From contig CM057003.1 of NCBI GenBank assembly GCA_029891345.1, positions 12,440,709-12,504,708 of the forward strand: a stretch of DNA of 64,000 bases, in the 5' to 3' direction. Both the position numbers and the translations under genes were made by a program. Below, piece by piece: positions 24,901 to 32,985 of the stretch (position 1 is the first letter of the stretch; every line of letters starts with the position of its first letter). This DNA comes from Dryococelus australis (lineage: Eukaryota; Arthropoda; Insecta; Phasmatodea; Phasmatidae). The notes under the pieces are model-generated. The model did not search any database. It was not told where the DNA came from and saw only the letters and a list, made by a program, of their open reading frames with translations.

Positions 24901-27473
24901 ATGCACCACGAACGTTAAAAAAAAAACTTTTTTATGAAAAACGTTATCAGTGAGTTTATGAAATACTGCCTTAATTAATTTAATTTCTTATGGTTATGTG
25001 GACCCTTGGTTGACAGAGCGGTCTAGACTCTGGTCTCCCACTGTTGGGGCTCCCAGTTGGATCCAAGGGCCCGGCGCTCTCATGAGGGTAATATAGCGCA
25101 CTCTGCTGTTGCATTAAGGTTTTCTCTGAGTGCTCCCGTAACTCCTCCATTCCGTCGCTGCTTCGCCCTCATCTCATCCAATCTTCTGGCTGGCCGGAAA
25201 CAACAAGTGTGTTCCTCGGGTAGGCCGCCTCCTCCAAGTCGTTGTAGGGCTTATTCTACTCAGGTTGTGGACAAAACGAGATTCCTTATGGGTGAGTTTA
25301 GTGTAGGGAAGAATCTCCGCTCTTCTCTTTTCAAGCTGTCGGTAAACTGGGGAATTTATTTGTTTGCGTGTAAAAGTTGGTGTTTGATCCGAATTGTGAT
25401 ACATACCTGCCCCAGCCAAAATTTGTAGTAAGGGGACTGGTGCACGCAAACCGTATATTTATATAATTTTTGTCATAACTGGTTTTACAGCGAGCTGTTT
25501 AAATTTTTTGGCTCGACAAGACGTAAATAACACTTTTGAGCACCTTCTTACATTGTTACAAATTCACTGTGTTCGTTATTCTCGGAGCACTGATCGAAGA
25601 TAAGAAATAAAAAAAATTCTTTCCTTTTTTCCGTCAGTGCTCCGAGAATAATGACGGAAGAACATATCGAACAACGTGAAAAGGCGCTGGCAATTATTAT
25701 TATTAGCGTCTTGTCGAGCCGAAAATTTCGACAAACCCTTTGGAAAACGACATATCGAAAATCGGGTAAATATATTGCTTTAATGCGCCATTCCCCTTAA
25801 GTATTAACTTTATTTCGTAACTGTGATTCACGCCGTCCAATATCGTTTTCAAGAGAAGACAGTAAAAACCAAAAAAAAATCGCGGCATTGAGCGTTTATT
25901 GGTGAGTTTAATTTAGTGGGGGGGGGGAGATTACTATAGGCTGTTCACGGTCAAATGAGCACTTTGCAAATCCCTGCTTACCATCTACTTGTATGCACGT
26001 TGTGTATTCTTCAGTCTTATGTAAAATTAACATTGTCATGGGCCTCGCCACTTTGTTCATGGGTCGGTCTACTGAAACAGTGAAATTATTATAAAAGTAA
26101 ATACTTTACAAATCTGCTCATTTTTACTCTTCGATGCATGAAAAAATAACAGAGAGAGAAGGAAATAATTTAAGTTATCACAAATGATTACCTAACACTT
26201 ATTATTCGACGTTAAAATATGGAACTACTTTCACTCCATCGTTACCAACTTATGTAGGCAGAGGCAGTAACGTTTTTCAAGGTTGATTTAAAAAGTGCTC
26301 ACTTTATCGTGAACAGCCTTTAATTTAAGGCTCCTGCCTACCAGGCGCTTGCAGTGCGTTTGAAATACAAGTTTTTCAAAGAAATTATTAAACTTGGGTC
26401 CAATGTGCTGATGTAAGAAAAGAACACGCACTATCAAGACGTCACGCAGATTATAAATCTACGCTTCAGATCAATACGAAACTATTCAAGGGCCCTGCAT
26501 TGTACCTTCCTGCAGACTTCTCATCAAGAAGATAATAGAGTCACCGCTGAAAGTCTCACAGGTACACGTGGTGCGACGAGAATACTGCACTCTTAGCGGC
26601 GATGGCGCACTTGATGCGAGTGACAGTGTCTCAAACGCGGAAAAGAGCTCCAGATACGAGCAAAATAAATATAGCCATCATCAAACGGGATGTTTCGATT
26701 AATTTGCCGCATTTCAATGAAGTAATTGTGTAAGCCAACATTTAACTAGACCACGGGAGCAGGGCCGTCGAAAGCTACTAAGGACCCCGGGGATAAATAA
26801 TTTTGTCTGGACCTATTTTCAATTTTAATGCGCATCTCTTTATTTACCCCCACTCTCCTCAAAAAAGGAAACTCAGAGACTGTGAATTCTTAAGAGAGTG
26901 TATTGTTTTGTATATAGCAAAACTAGTACATGATTTGTTTAGCAATTTAAAAAAAATTCATTAAGTTTCTTCCAAGAAAACTTGGTTTGCATCCACTACT
27001 TAATTTAAATTTCGTATTATATTGCACTTGTTTACAGTTTCGCTACAATATTTATATTCTTGTCAGGAATTAGGACAAGTGTCGGAGCTAAGCCGGCCCC
27101 CTCCCCTTCACCCTGCCCCCACAGCCACTCGGAGGCCCTGCATGAGAGTTGAGAGTGGTGGTGATAGCGCTGGCAGACTCACCTGCGAGTCGGGGATGCG
27201 GAGGATGGCCCTGAGGGACTTCTCCGTGTGGTTGGCGGATCCGAAGTAGGGCAGCAGCAGAGCGTTGTAGATGGAGGAGGGCGAGAAGAACATGTTGGCC
27301 TTGCTGGTCTTGCTGACGGCACGCATGAGGTCGAGGCTGAAGGCTTGCTGGCCCGTGGACAGCGCCGCGCGGGCCCCGGAGTCCGCCGGCTGGCGGGAGT
27401 CGTCCAGAGTCAGGCACTGCGACCTCGCGAGGTCCGCCAGGCACAGCAGCACCAGTCCCACCGCTGTCAGCAT
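9654..27473 (-). CDS. Spn88Ea: Secreted serpin, Spn88Ea-like (five coding exons, 414 aa)
   Basis: Spliced gene; exons join(27473-27183, 24092-23793, 20581-20446, 17143-16911, 9938-9654) on the minus strand. All introns are GT-AG (about 3.1, 3.2, 3.3 and 7.0 kb; phases 0, 0, 1, 0). Residues 1-19 (MLTAVGLVLLCLADLARSQ) are a signal peptide. Then come helix A and the FFSPSSIYNALLL motif (about 62-74), TNAAYFKGLW (198-207), LGAYILELPYKG, the hinge GTEAAAAT (363-370) and the signature FICNHPF (386-392). Small residues at P12-P9 predict an inhibitory serpin acting as a suicide substrate for serine proteases in haemolymph. P1 is S377 with standard 17-residue spacing, or R376 if the loop is one residue shorter. 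N-glycosylation motifs: NHT (81), NGS (119). The loop YRSSRPL, the CNHPF context and the FLPENTRKE segment resemble Drosophila Spn88Ea (Spn5) as I recall it, a regulator of Toll signalling and wing expansion. Family assignment is near certain; orthology is inferred. Confidence 0.9.
9939..10649 (-). other. Serpin intron 4, 3' part
   Basis: Nothing recognised. Open frames at 10.15-10.53 kb on both strands have no family motif. Confidence 0.5.
10650..10815 (-). mobile_element. tRNA-derived SINE, family S3
   Basis: Matches the copy at 49.43-49.62 kb (AAGGGCTTTTTAACGTCCCC). In the minus orientation it begins with a degenerate pol III head whose B-box-like TTTCGAATCCCAGG is visible, and ends in a (TTGTA)-type tail at about 10650. 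Lies in serpin intron 4. Confidence 0.75.
10816..11187. other. Intron 4, nothing recognised
   Basis: AT-rich, no repeat match in the window. Confidence 0.5.
11188..11401 (+). repeat. Family D repeat, uninterrupted copy
   Basis: Begins ACAGCCAATAGCATTTTG and ends near TTCGTATTGAC. Nearly identical to the interrupted copy at 18850-19447, so it preserves the empty site of that insertion. Confidence 0.85.
11402..12690. other. Intron 4, nothing recognised
   Basis: AT-rich intronic sequence without repeat matches that I can see. Confidence 0.5.
14440..14855 (-). repeat. Family G repeat
   Basis: The reverse complement aligns with 27500-28110: TCTAAGTGTTA..., GACCCCTTAC-like, GCATCGCGG, TGACTACCTCCCT, CCGTAAAAACCCT and TACATGCATTAA appear in the same order. 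It lacks the MITE found inside the other copy. Confidence 0.75.
16044..16418 (+). other. Stop-free frame of about 124 codons without a Met
   Basis: Reads ...REYHPIVRGLIQGIETRYEE... then a Ser/Pro-rich tail ending RSLNI-stop. There is no ATG in frame. It looks protein-like but I recognise no domain. It could be a frame-shifted piece of the surrounding retroelement block. Confidence 0.3.
16419..16910 (-). other. Intron 4, 5' part
   Basis: AT-rich and ordinary up to the exon 4 donor; nothing recognised. Confidence 0.5.
16911..17143 (-). CDS. Spn88Ea: Serpin exon 4 (residues 243-320)
   Basis: The acceptor TTGCAG at 17149-17144 gives TG, completing a GTG codon with exon 3, then VSERLGAYILELPYKGKDVSMFVFLPP, the classic LELPY...M..LP serpin block. 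The exon ends ...MEIAVPKFSMEMQLELVP at donor CCG|GTACGT (16910), phase 0. The VPKF motif is the strand before helix I. Reading through the donor gives a non-serpin tail, confirming the splice. Confidence 0.9.
17144..18639 (-). other. Serpin intron 3, 3' part
   Basis: Holds a C14 run near 17.81 kb and a GC/CpG-rich patch at 18.13-18.36 kb with a GCGCATGCGCA palindrome. Otherwise nothing recognised. Confidence 0.5.
18226..18236. promoter_or_regulatory. NRF-1/Ewg-like palindrome in a CpG-rich patch
   Basis: GCGCATGCGCA matches the core of the NRF-1 consensus (Ewg in insects). The patch also has an inverted CCAAT. No transcript start is evident, so function is speculative. Confidence 0.25.
18640..18849 (-). 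repeat. Family C fragment
   Basis: The attaggaaacaac and tttcaaaggttt segments match, inverted, the family C copies elsewhere. The family D copy starts immediately after it. Confidence 0.6.
18850..19447 (+). repeat. Family D repeat, interrupted copy
   Basis: The outer parts (18850-18903 and 19289-19447) match 11188-11401 with few changes. A foreign 385-base segment splits them. Confidence 0.85.
18904..19288. mobile_element. Insertion of about 385 bp within family D
   Basis: Absent from the paralogous copy at 11.24 kb, so it is an insertion. Termini are short imperfect inverted repeats (TTGTTGAC... and ...CCAACAA). The target duplication is not cleanly readable, and the class is unassigned. 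Confidence 0.65.
19448..20445 (-). other. Serpin intron 3, 5' part
   Basis: AT-rich intronic DNA; nothing recognised. Confidence 0.5.
20446..20581 (-). CDS. Spn88Ea: Serpin exon 3 (residues 198-243, split codon)
   Basis: The acceptor TTTTCAG precedes ACTAATGCTGCT (TNAAYFKGLW, the strand 3A motif shared by serpins). The exon continues through FLPENTRKEVFF and VPMMKQKGVFNH. I chose the donor G|GTGTGT at 20445 because it carries the expected MMKQKGxF motif to completion and leaves phase 1, which joins exon 4 in frame. An earlier GT after MMKQKG (GTGTTT) would remove the conserved GVFN segment and break the frame with exon 4. Confidence 0.88.
20582..22692 (-). other. Serpin intron 2, 3' part
   Basis: Ordinary intronic DNA with a CA-rich stretch at 20.86-20.96 kb; nothing recognised. 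Confidence 0.5.
22706..22768 (-). mobile_element. Severely 5'-truncated SINE (family S1) with 13-bp TSD
   Basis: Only the 3' end of S1 is present: on the minus strand TTAAGAGCCGCACAAATCTC followed by a (CACT)n tail. It is flanked by perfect direct repeats CAACAAGTAAAGA at 22693-22705 and 22769-22781. This is the expected signature of LINE-driven retroposition with 5' truncation. Confidence 0.85.
22782..23494 (-). other. Intron 2, nothing recognised
   Basis: A pair of similar segments (GGACCACCCACTA at about 23.02 and 23.23 kb) suggests an old small duplication or element with no clear ends. Confidence 0.4.
23505..23761 (-). mobile_element. tRNA-derived SINE, family S1, next to exon 2
   Basis: In the minus orientation it has a tRNA-like head (B-box-like GGGTTCTATCTCC), a body shared with 47.73 and 39.41 kb (GAGATCCCCGAGA on plus) and a CTCACTCAC tail. 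Imperfect 10-bp direct repeats (AGTGGGGAAA 23495-23504; AATGGGGAAA 23762-23771) flank it. It inserted on the intron side of the exon 2 donor. Confidence 0.85.
23793..24092 (-). CDS. Spn88Ea: Serpin exon 2 (residues 98-197)
   Basis: The acceptor TCACAG at 24098-24093 opens the exon at DKLSIMQAYRLEKFF. It ends ...TPATELVL at donor CTG|GTACGT (23792). The exon is exactly 100 codons, phase 0 at both ends. It covers the middle helices, including the RVFASTNLRLRECM segment and the INSWIEQQTKNNIRDLVP segment, the usual serpin NxWVxxxTxGxIxxLL region. One glycosylation motif, NGS (119). A SINE ends 31 bases downstream of the donor. Confidence 0.92.
24520..24757. mobile_element. MITE family A, short form
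   Basis: TA-flanked element (TA at 24518 and 24758) with TIRs of about 35 bp: GGCTATTCACAGTAAAATGA at the left and the reverse complement GGCAATTCACGGTAAAGTGA at the right. 238 bp, no coding capacity. Tc1/mariner-type by TSD. In intron 1. Confidence 0.88.
25000..25275 (+). mobile_element. tRNA-derived SINE candidate, family S4
   Basis: The head TTGACAGAGCGGTCTAGACT...GTTGGATCC resembles a Leu/Ser tRNA 5' half and B box. The body ends near CTCAGGTTGTGGAC. Single copy in the window, so the boundaries are estimates. Confidence 0.5.
25276..25938 (-). other. Intron 1, nothing firm
   Basis: Segments GTGCTCCGAGAATAATGA (about 25.64 kb) and, inverted, GTTATTCTCGGAGCACTGA (about 25.58 kb) form an inverted repeat; GTCTTGTCGAGCC has its inverted partner GGCTCGACAAGAC near 25.51 kb. 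The roughly 25.50-25.72 kb stretch is therefore a long imperfect palindrome, possibly a small MITE. Confidence 0.5.
25939..26318. mobile_element. MITE family A, long form
   Basis: TIRs GGCTGTTCACGGTCAAATGA and, from the right end, GGCTGTTCACGATAAAGTGA. TA at the left flank, TT at the right (eroded TSD). 380 bp. The interior matches 61813-62230 (inverted) and 46.3 kb. In intron 1. Confidence 0.88.
26319..27182 (-). other. Intron 1, 5' part
   Basis: Nothing recognised up to the exon 1 donor. Confidence 0.5.
27183..27473 (-). CDS. Spn88Ea: Serpin exon 1 (residues 1-97)
   Basis: Starts at the ATG at 27473. An in-frame stop lies five codons upstream, so this is the first usable Met of its frame. 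It encodes the signal peptide, a short linker with one Cys, helix A (ALSTGQQAFSLDLMRAV) and the strand NMFFSPSSIYNALLLPYFGS, ending ...RIPDSQ with donor CAG|GTGAG (phase 0). The exon is GC-rich against AT-rich surroundings. A possible acceptor (CAG at 27485-27483) sits 10 bases before the ATG but lacks a good pyrimidine tract, so whether the 5' UTR is contiguous is unresolved. Confidence 0.92.
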
Positions 27474-27499
27474 CGTCCTCGCCTGTCATCAACAACATC

Positions 27500-28110
27500 G
27501 CCTATAGTTAACGACAGGTTTCTTTCTTCCTAACCTACCCTCATTCTAAGTGTTAGATGTACGTCCGAGTTACACGAACGGGAGATATATTCGTCTCAGG
27601 GATGAACCCCTTACGCTTACAGAAGAGAAGTCCATGCTAGAAGGCATGCATCGCGGCAGAGAGCGATTGGGTAACCATGACCACGTTAGGGGCCTTGACT
27701 ACCTCCCTAGGTGTACCGTACCTAAAGACAACTAGAGACCTGAACAATTCGCGAATTCATTTTGGGACACGCTAGAATTCAAAACACGCGCGTTTATTTA
27801 ACTTTAGCCATTGGTCCACACCTCCTGTAGAACGGTGTCCAATTGTCGCCTTCCACTGTGACAACAGATAACCAATGTGGAGTTGGTATCGGCATATTTG
27901 TACATGAGACTGTTGAGTCTAGCCTGAAGGTCACTGAACTCGCGAATTTTTTAGGTCTCTACCTATAACTAAGAAAAAAAAGGTACCGTAAAAACCCTAC
28001 CGACAGGAAAGAATTAAAAACTGTTACATGCATTAATATAAAATACTACAGGAGACAGATAGGTAGGGACCATGCTATTTATTATTGGATAGAGAAATAT
28101 TATTAGAGAG
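27500..28110 (+). repeat. Family G repeat directly upstream of the serpin start codon
   Basis: Aligns with the reverse complement of 14440-14855 on both sides of an internal MITE. Homology reaches to about 27500-27510 (TTTCTTTC..., TCTAAGTGTTA), only about 30 bases before the serpin ATG at 27473. Confidence 0.75.
27735..27959. mobile_element. MITE family B, short form, nested in family G
   Basis: TA|GAGACCTGAACAATTCGCG at the left and CGCGAATTTTTTAGGTCTC|TA at the right; 225 bp. Interior has CCATTGG and CCAAT motifs. The empty site is visible in the family G copy near 14.62 kb. Confidence 0.88.
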
Positions 28111-28157
28111 GGGGCGGGAACTTATTTCCCACTGTAGTGGTCGGCGCTGACTTGATA

Positions 28158-28448
28158 GGGACAGGTGTTTTTAGCGTAAATATTTAAGGCCTTGCTGGAC
28201 TTCAATATCCTTCGTCCACAACCATTCAACTTCATTTGGTTATTGGCCGTGTGGTTACGTGAGAAGGCCTGTTCCTATTGGTCAGGGCCAATCGTAATTA
28301 GGTACTCCGATACTGAACGTCCATCATCCATAGAAAGACACTCGACGCACGCGACATTTAATATCAACCAACCACGAGCGTGCATATGAACAAAAGTGGT
28401 TTGGAGTACAACTGGCCTTGAAATCTTTTCGTGAAAAACACCTGTACC
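28158..28448. mobile_element. MITE family B-like, 291 bp
   Basis: TA|GGGACAGGTGTTTTT at the left and AAAAACACCTGTACC|TA at the right. The subterminal AAGGCC block is also inverted. Interior has ATTGG/CCAAT at several places. Lies about 0.7-1.0 kb upstream of the serpin ATG. Confidence 0.85.
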
Positions 28449-29627
28449 TAGGTATAGACTGTTGACTGTAACCTAAAAGATCTGCTTGAGATCTACTTCT
28501 TTCATTGCATTGTATCCTTCCATCATATGTAAATTTAACCCGTTCAGCCACATTACCAATAACATACGTTTACACTGACTTGGCATTGTAAAACGGCGGA
28601 TAGTTATGAACAGTGATAAACTCGTAAAGTGAAAACAATGTATTTAAAATTTAAAACATAGTCTAAGAACTAAATGTAGCTTATACCAGCTCTCAAGTTT
28701 TGCAAAGCAGTTTACGTGTGCCACTCACGCACATATTTATAGGGCATAAAGTATTAGCACGTTACTAAAGAGAACTGCAGTGTGTCGTTATGTTTTCCGA
28801 AATACCCAAGAATATGATGTACAGACTCAAACACATTAAGATATAGCAGTTGGTAAGACGTTAAGCACTCAAGGCGAGGATTCTATTCCACTCCTAGCTG
28901 TAACATAAACACCACCTTAATGTTGACAGGACATTAATGAGATAATGTTGTTTCAAAAATACTTAATGTTATATTAGCATTATTATTTTAACAGTATATT
29001 ACATTAACAGCAACATTAGTTACTGATGGTTCACAAATAATAAAAAAATACTGTAGTAGTAACATTAAAACTGTTGTCACATTAGACTTTTTTACGTGAA
29101 ACCATAAAACATCCTCAAATATGGAAGAAAAAATTTGTTCGTGAACAATTTAAAGAGGATTCGTGACACCCAAAATACTTTTATTTGTGCTCGGTGGAAG
29201 ACTGTGAATAACTTGGCACTTCCTGCGGATGTCCCGGTCAAGGATAGCAACACTACAATATCTATTGGTTTCTCTCTCTTCCCTATTACTCTTCAGGCTT
29301 GCATCATGTTGCTCCTGCATTTTAAACACCTTTCATTACTCTCATGTGAAGTGTGCAATGCCTTTACACTAATAGTTTTTCTCAAAACTTTGGCAACGAC
29401 AATAACAGATAAAGCGAGAAATATTCTCATTAAAATTGAAACAGTGCCCTTAATGAACCAAATCCAAGTACTATTGATCCGGTTTTATTATTATTTATAA
29501 AAGGTACCGAATATGCCAGTGAAACAACTATTTCGATCGCTAAATGAACACGATTTTAACTTAAAAATAGAATGACTCTTTTTCATTACCCTCATTAATT
29601 GAATTTTTCTGTTTTTCACCATTGTTA
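28449..29627. other. Intergenic upstream of the serpin
   Basis: AT-rich. Contains a weak tRNA-like stretch at 28843-28890 (TAGCAGTTGGTAAGACG ... GGATTCTATTCC), probably a SINE head relic. No gene recognised. Confidence 0.45.
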
Positions 29628-29915
29628 GAGATTGTGGTTTATCGCGGTAAAAGTTGACTGTTTGCTAGGATTCAACATACTGTACACACATCTGACAATT
29701 TTCTTTACTTATTGGCTGTCATGCTTGTATGAAGATACTACTCATTTTCACTGGACCAACGAGGATTCTGATAATATAAGGCAGAACGTTCGTGATTGGC
29801 ATGCAAACTTGGCCAAGTCAAAACATTCCTCACCCAATCATGAAAGAATGAACTCGTTGGCGTGTTATATAAGATATATTGGTTCAAAAAAATGTTGGCG
29901 ATTTTCCACCATTTC
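29628..29915. mobile_element. MITE family F
   Basis: TA|GAGATTGTGGTTTATCGCGG at the left and GGCGATTTTCCACCATTTC|TA at the right; 288 bp. Interior shared with 36948-37187 (GAGGATTCTGATA, TATTGGCTG). A stretch of about 45 bp near the left end is absent from the other copy. Confidence 0.82.
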
Positions 29916-30080
29916 TAACCATTGTTATCTTTTCCTGCATGACGTATTATGCTTGCCACTGCGCAAGTTATAAAAATCTACAGCAAACAATTTAAGCAGC
30001 TGCAATGAATTATCTTAGCTCAAACGGGCATTTTTCATGAGTAAGGTGATAATTTTTTTGAGCTCATCGTGACTTGTAAA

Positions 30081-30260
30081 CGCTGTACACGATAAAGTGA
30101 GCACTTTTGAAATCAACCTTTAAAAAGAGGTCACTACCCCTTCCTGCATATATTTTAACGAGCGCAATGAATGACATGCGCCCAATAAAGTTGGCAATGA
30201 TGGATGGAAAGTAGTTCCAATTCTTACCGTCGAATAAAAAGTAATATATAATATTTTTGC
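30081..30260. mobile_element. MITE family A, truncated
   Basis: Left end CGCTGTACACGATAAAGTGA plus interior matching 61813 onward (TGCATATATTTTAACG). The right end is missing. Confidence 0.7.
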
Positions 30261-30538
30261 ATACTGGTTAGTTCCATAATTTTGGCTATCTTATTGAAAT
30301 AGTAAAATGTAAATAAACAATATGTATTTGTACGCGTACACAATAAAAATACATTTAAAAAATTTAATGTTGAAAGTTAATAATTTTTCTATTGTTCGGC
30401 AATTTTACTTTTGTCTTTACATTACATAGCGTGAGTTTTGGTTTGCTTTAGGGCATCGCTGTACAGCGTAGCAACCGTCATTCAACAATCCAGTTAAACT
30501 TTGTTGTGAGAAATACTATGCTGGTCTGCACTCCAAAT

Positions 30539-31064
30539 CCGAATCAGTGATATCAATCAATGAAATAATATTCACTGAAAGTCAAGTCAGTTGACTGTCA
30601 AGTCGCCGACTGGCGAATCGAGCAAATGAACTGGGAAATGTGATTTATACCAGCGTGATGCTCGACATTCAGTGGGAATCTTTATCTTAATAGTATTATA
30701 AATGCGAAAGTTTGTATGTTTGTTTGCTACTCAATCACGTCGTAGCGGCTCGGCGGATCTGGATTAAATTTGGTACAAGGGTAGATTATATTCTGGATTA
30801 GCACATAAGGTACCTTTCATCGAGTAAAAACGAACAGTTTCTTAGGGAATATATAAAATATGCCGCCAACCGTTAAGACAAAGCACTTGGTCATTATAAT
30901 CAAGGCTTGAATTTTGCACGCGGATAATGTCGTGGCTAGTAACAAATAAATCAGTGAAATTAAGTCATCATATTAATTAGTTATCAGGCACTGATTATCA
31001 GTCGCTCAATTTCCATTGGTTTTCACTGCTTTGTCTAAATTCTCACTGTTTCAGTTTTGGAGTG
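30539..31064. mobile_element. MITE with CACTCCAAA ends (family H)
   Basis: Left CACTCCAAATCCGAATCAGTG; right end reverse complement CACTCCAAAACTGAAACAGTG. Interior carries many short CACTGA/TCAGTG motifs as in 55223-55764. No clear TA flanks. A segment at 30.70-30.83 kb (TATAAATGCGAAAGTTTGTA) resembles a motif common in arthropod repeats and may be a nested insertion. Confidence 0.65.
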
Positions 31065-32795
31065 TTTGTCGACCAAAACCCACGTACGAAACCGGAACCG
31101 ACAGCTATAGAAAAAAAACCGGCTCAAGGAAAAGAAGCACATGTCCTAGAGCTTCCTCAAGGAGAACAGCCATATTGGACTAACAGCGGAATCGTTAGAT
31201 TTTCCTGTTGGCTTTTGAGACATCGTTCCATTCCGCCTGCAAAAAAGAAATTGAAGCGTCTACATTGTAGTAGTCTGTAATGAACCCAACATAACCTAAC
31301 CTGTTCTGCGCTAACGACCTACTTTATTTTTTCGCCATTCTAAACAACGTACAAAAACGAAGACAGAAACAAAACACGCGAATAAACAAGAACCCTGATG
31401 CAGGAAATTTCAGACTCTTCGTTTCGATTTCTTAGCTAGATGTTGACCATCTGTGGTTCTAAATAACAAGAAGATAACAAAAAGACGGCAAAATTCACTG
31501 TGGTATTAATAGGGAAGTGTAACTACGAAATCACAAACAAAACTGTTAAACAGTAGTTAAAGACCCGTGGCCGCACTCACGGAAAAAAAAGAATTTAATT
31601 ATTCATTTCTACAATTTCAGCCAATGAAATGAATTTTCAGTGCCAAGTTGGTTGCACAATAAATTACGATGTGAAGGGCCATGGGTTCGATTCTTGGGCG
31701 ATTCAAGGGTTCATTTTAAGAAGAAGATAAGAGTTGGCTAACTGTGTCAGCCAACTACACTTCGTCCACTTGCCTTCTTTTTATAGTTAAACGACGGGCG
31801 AAAGATTTACACAAGCAGATAAAGTAGGTATATACGCGAGAAATAATGAACCATACGACGATGTATCATTCTTCGACAGTACAGCTTTCTTTATTCGGAG
31901 TGTCCTGTCAATGTGTCAAAAACCGTTATACCGGACAGGTGAACGCTTGCATGTGGATGTGAAGGTAAAGTTAAATTGTGCATGTATTATATATTGTACC
32001 ATGACAGCTAACCTGTAGGCTCCACAATCCTCTGTATACTATTTTTCCATTGGCTGCTACCCGAGTATCACTATCAGTGTCATCACAGATCACGAAGCAC
32101 AGCACGGGACTTATCGAAGTAAATGAAACTCGTATGTGTATGAAGTATGGCTTGTAAACATACAGAGTTGGCAAATTTTTTCCGAATTCTAATTATTCAC
32201 ATTCGGCCCTAGTTGATTTGAGAGTTGGCCTTCCAATACAGCACTCCAGCCGACTTTACGTTATGCAGAACTTATAAAAATAAACACATTAAAAATTTAA
32301 ACAAGAGCATTATAATAATTACTCTGGTTGTATGTAATTAAAAATTAGTAACAATGTTTACAAATATTTTTATTAGCTGATCTTACGCTCATCCATTTCA
32401 CCCACGAAATAATTTTACAGCTGAAATTAATGTACACTAAAGCAGACATTAAAAATATTGTTTAGCATTAGTGCCAATATTTGGTTATACATACCACCAT
32501 AGCAATTGTTATGATTACCCAATTTGACAAAGGTTCTCTTGCAAAATATGCTTTCTGAAGCATCCAGTATGGCTTAAAAAGTAGACGTAATTAATCGATT
32601 TTAAAAACATTTAAATAAGAATTTTCCAGCAAATTATTTCACAGCGTTACAAAATGTATGCAATATAATTTAATGTGGAACATAGGTGGAAAAAAAAAGA
32701 AGTGGCGTGTGTACTACTTTTTAATGAGTTCTCCATTTTGTATAGTCTGATGCAGTGCTCAACTGAAAGCTACTATCTTCTACCTTAGTAGCCAT
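31065..32795. other. Intergenic
   Basis: No gene recognised. Holds the tRNA-like SINE head listed at 31.64 kb; otherwise AT-rich. Confidence 0.45.
31639..31770 (+). mobile_element. tRNA-derived SINE candidate
   Basis: A-box-like TGCCAAGTTGGTTGCAC and a good B box GGGTTCGATTC (31683-31693) at tRNA-like spacing, then unrelated sequence. It does not fold as an intact tRNA by eye (no matching acceptor arms), so it is read as a SINE head. Confidence 0.5.
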
Positions 32796-32985
32796 GCGAG
32801 TGAAGTGAGACAGATGGAGCAGCGAAGGATTGCAAGGTCGGGAGAAACAGGAGCTTCTCGAAATAAAAATATCCGCCGAGCAACGGCAACACCCACCACG
32901 TTTTTCCACGAGCAAAACTGCGAACTACCCCATCGGAAATCGAACCCGGATCGCCCACGTGTTCGCTGCGGCTCACTTTCAACAC
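32796..32985 (-). mobile_element. SINE family S1, diverged copy
   Basis: Shares GGAAATCGAACCCGGATCGC and GAGCAGCG... with other S1 copies. In the minus orientation the B box reads GGTTCGATTTCC. Confidence 0.65.

Noticed and set aside
27088-27498. 136-codon minus frame starting upstream of the serpin ATG, and plus frames over exon 1
   Set aside because: Different frame from the signal peptide and serpin core, running through the donor; a shadow frame.
31639-31700. Possible functional tRNA gene
   Set aside because: Has A and B box-like sequences but no pairing acceptor stem or convincing anticodon arm by eye; better read as a SINE head.
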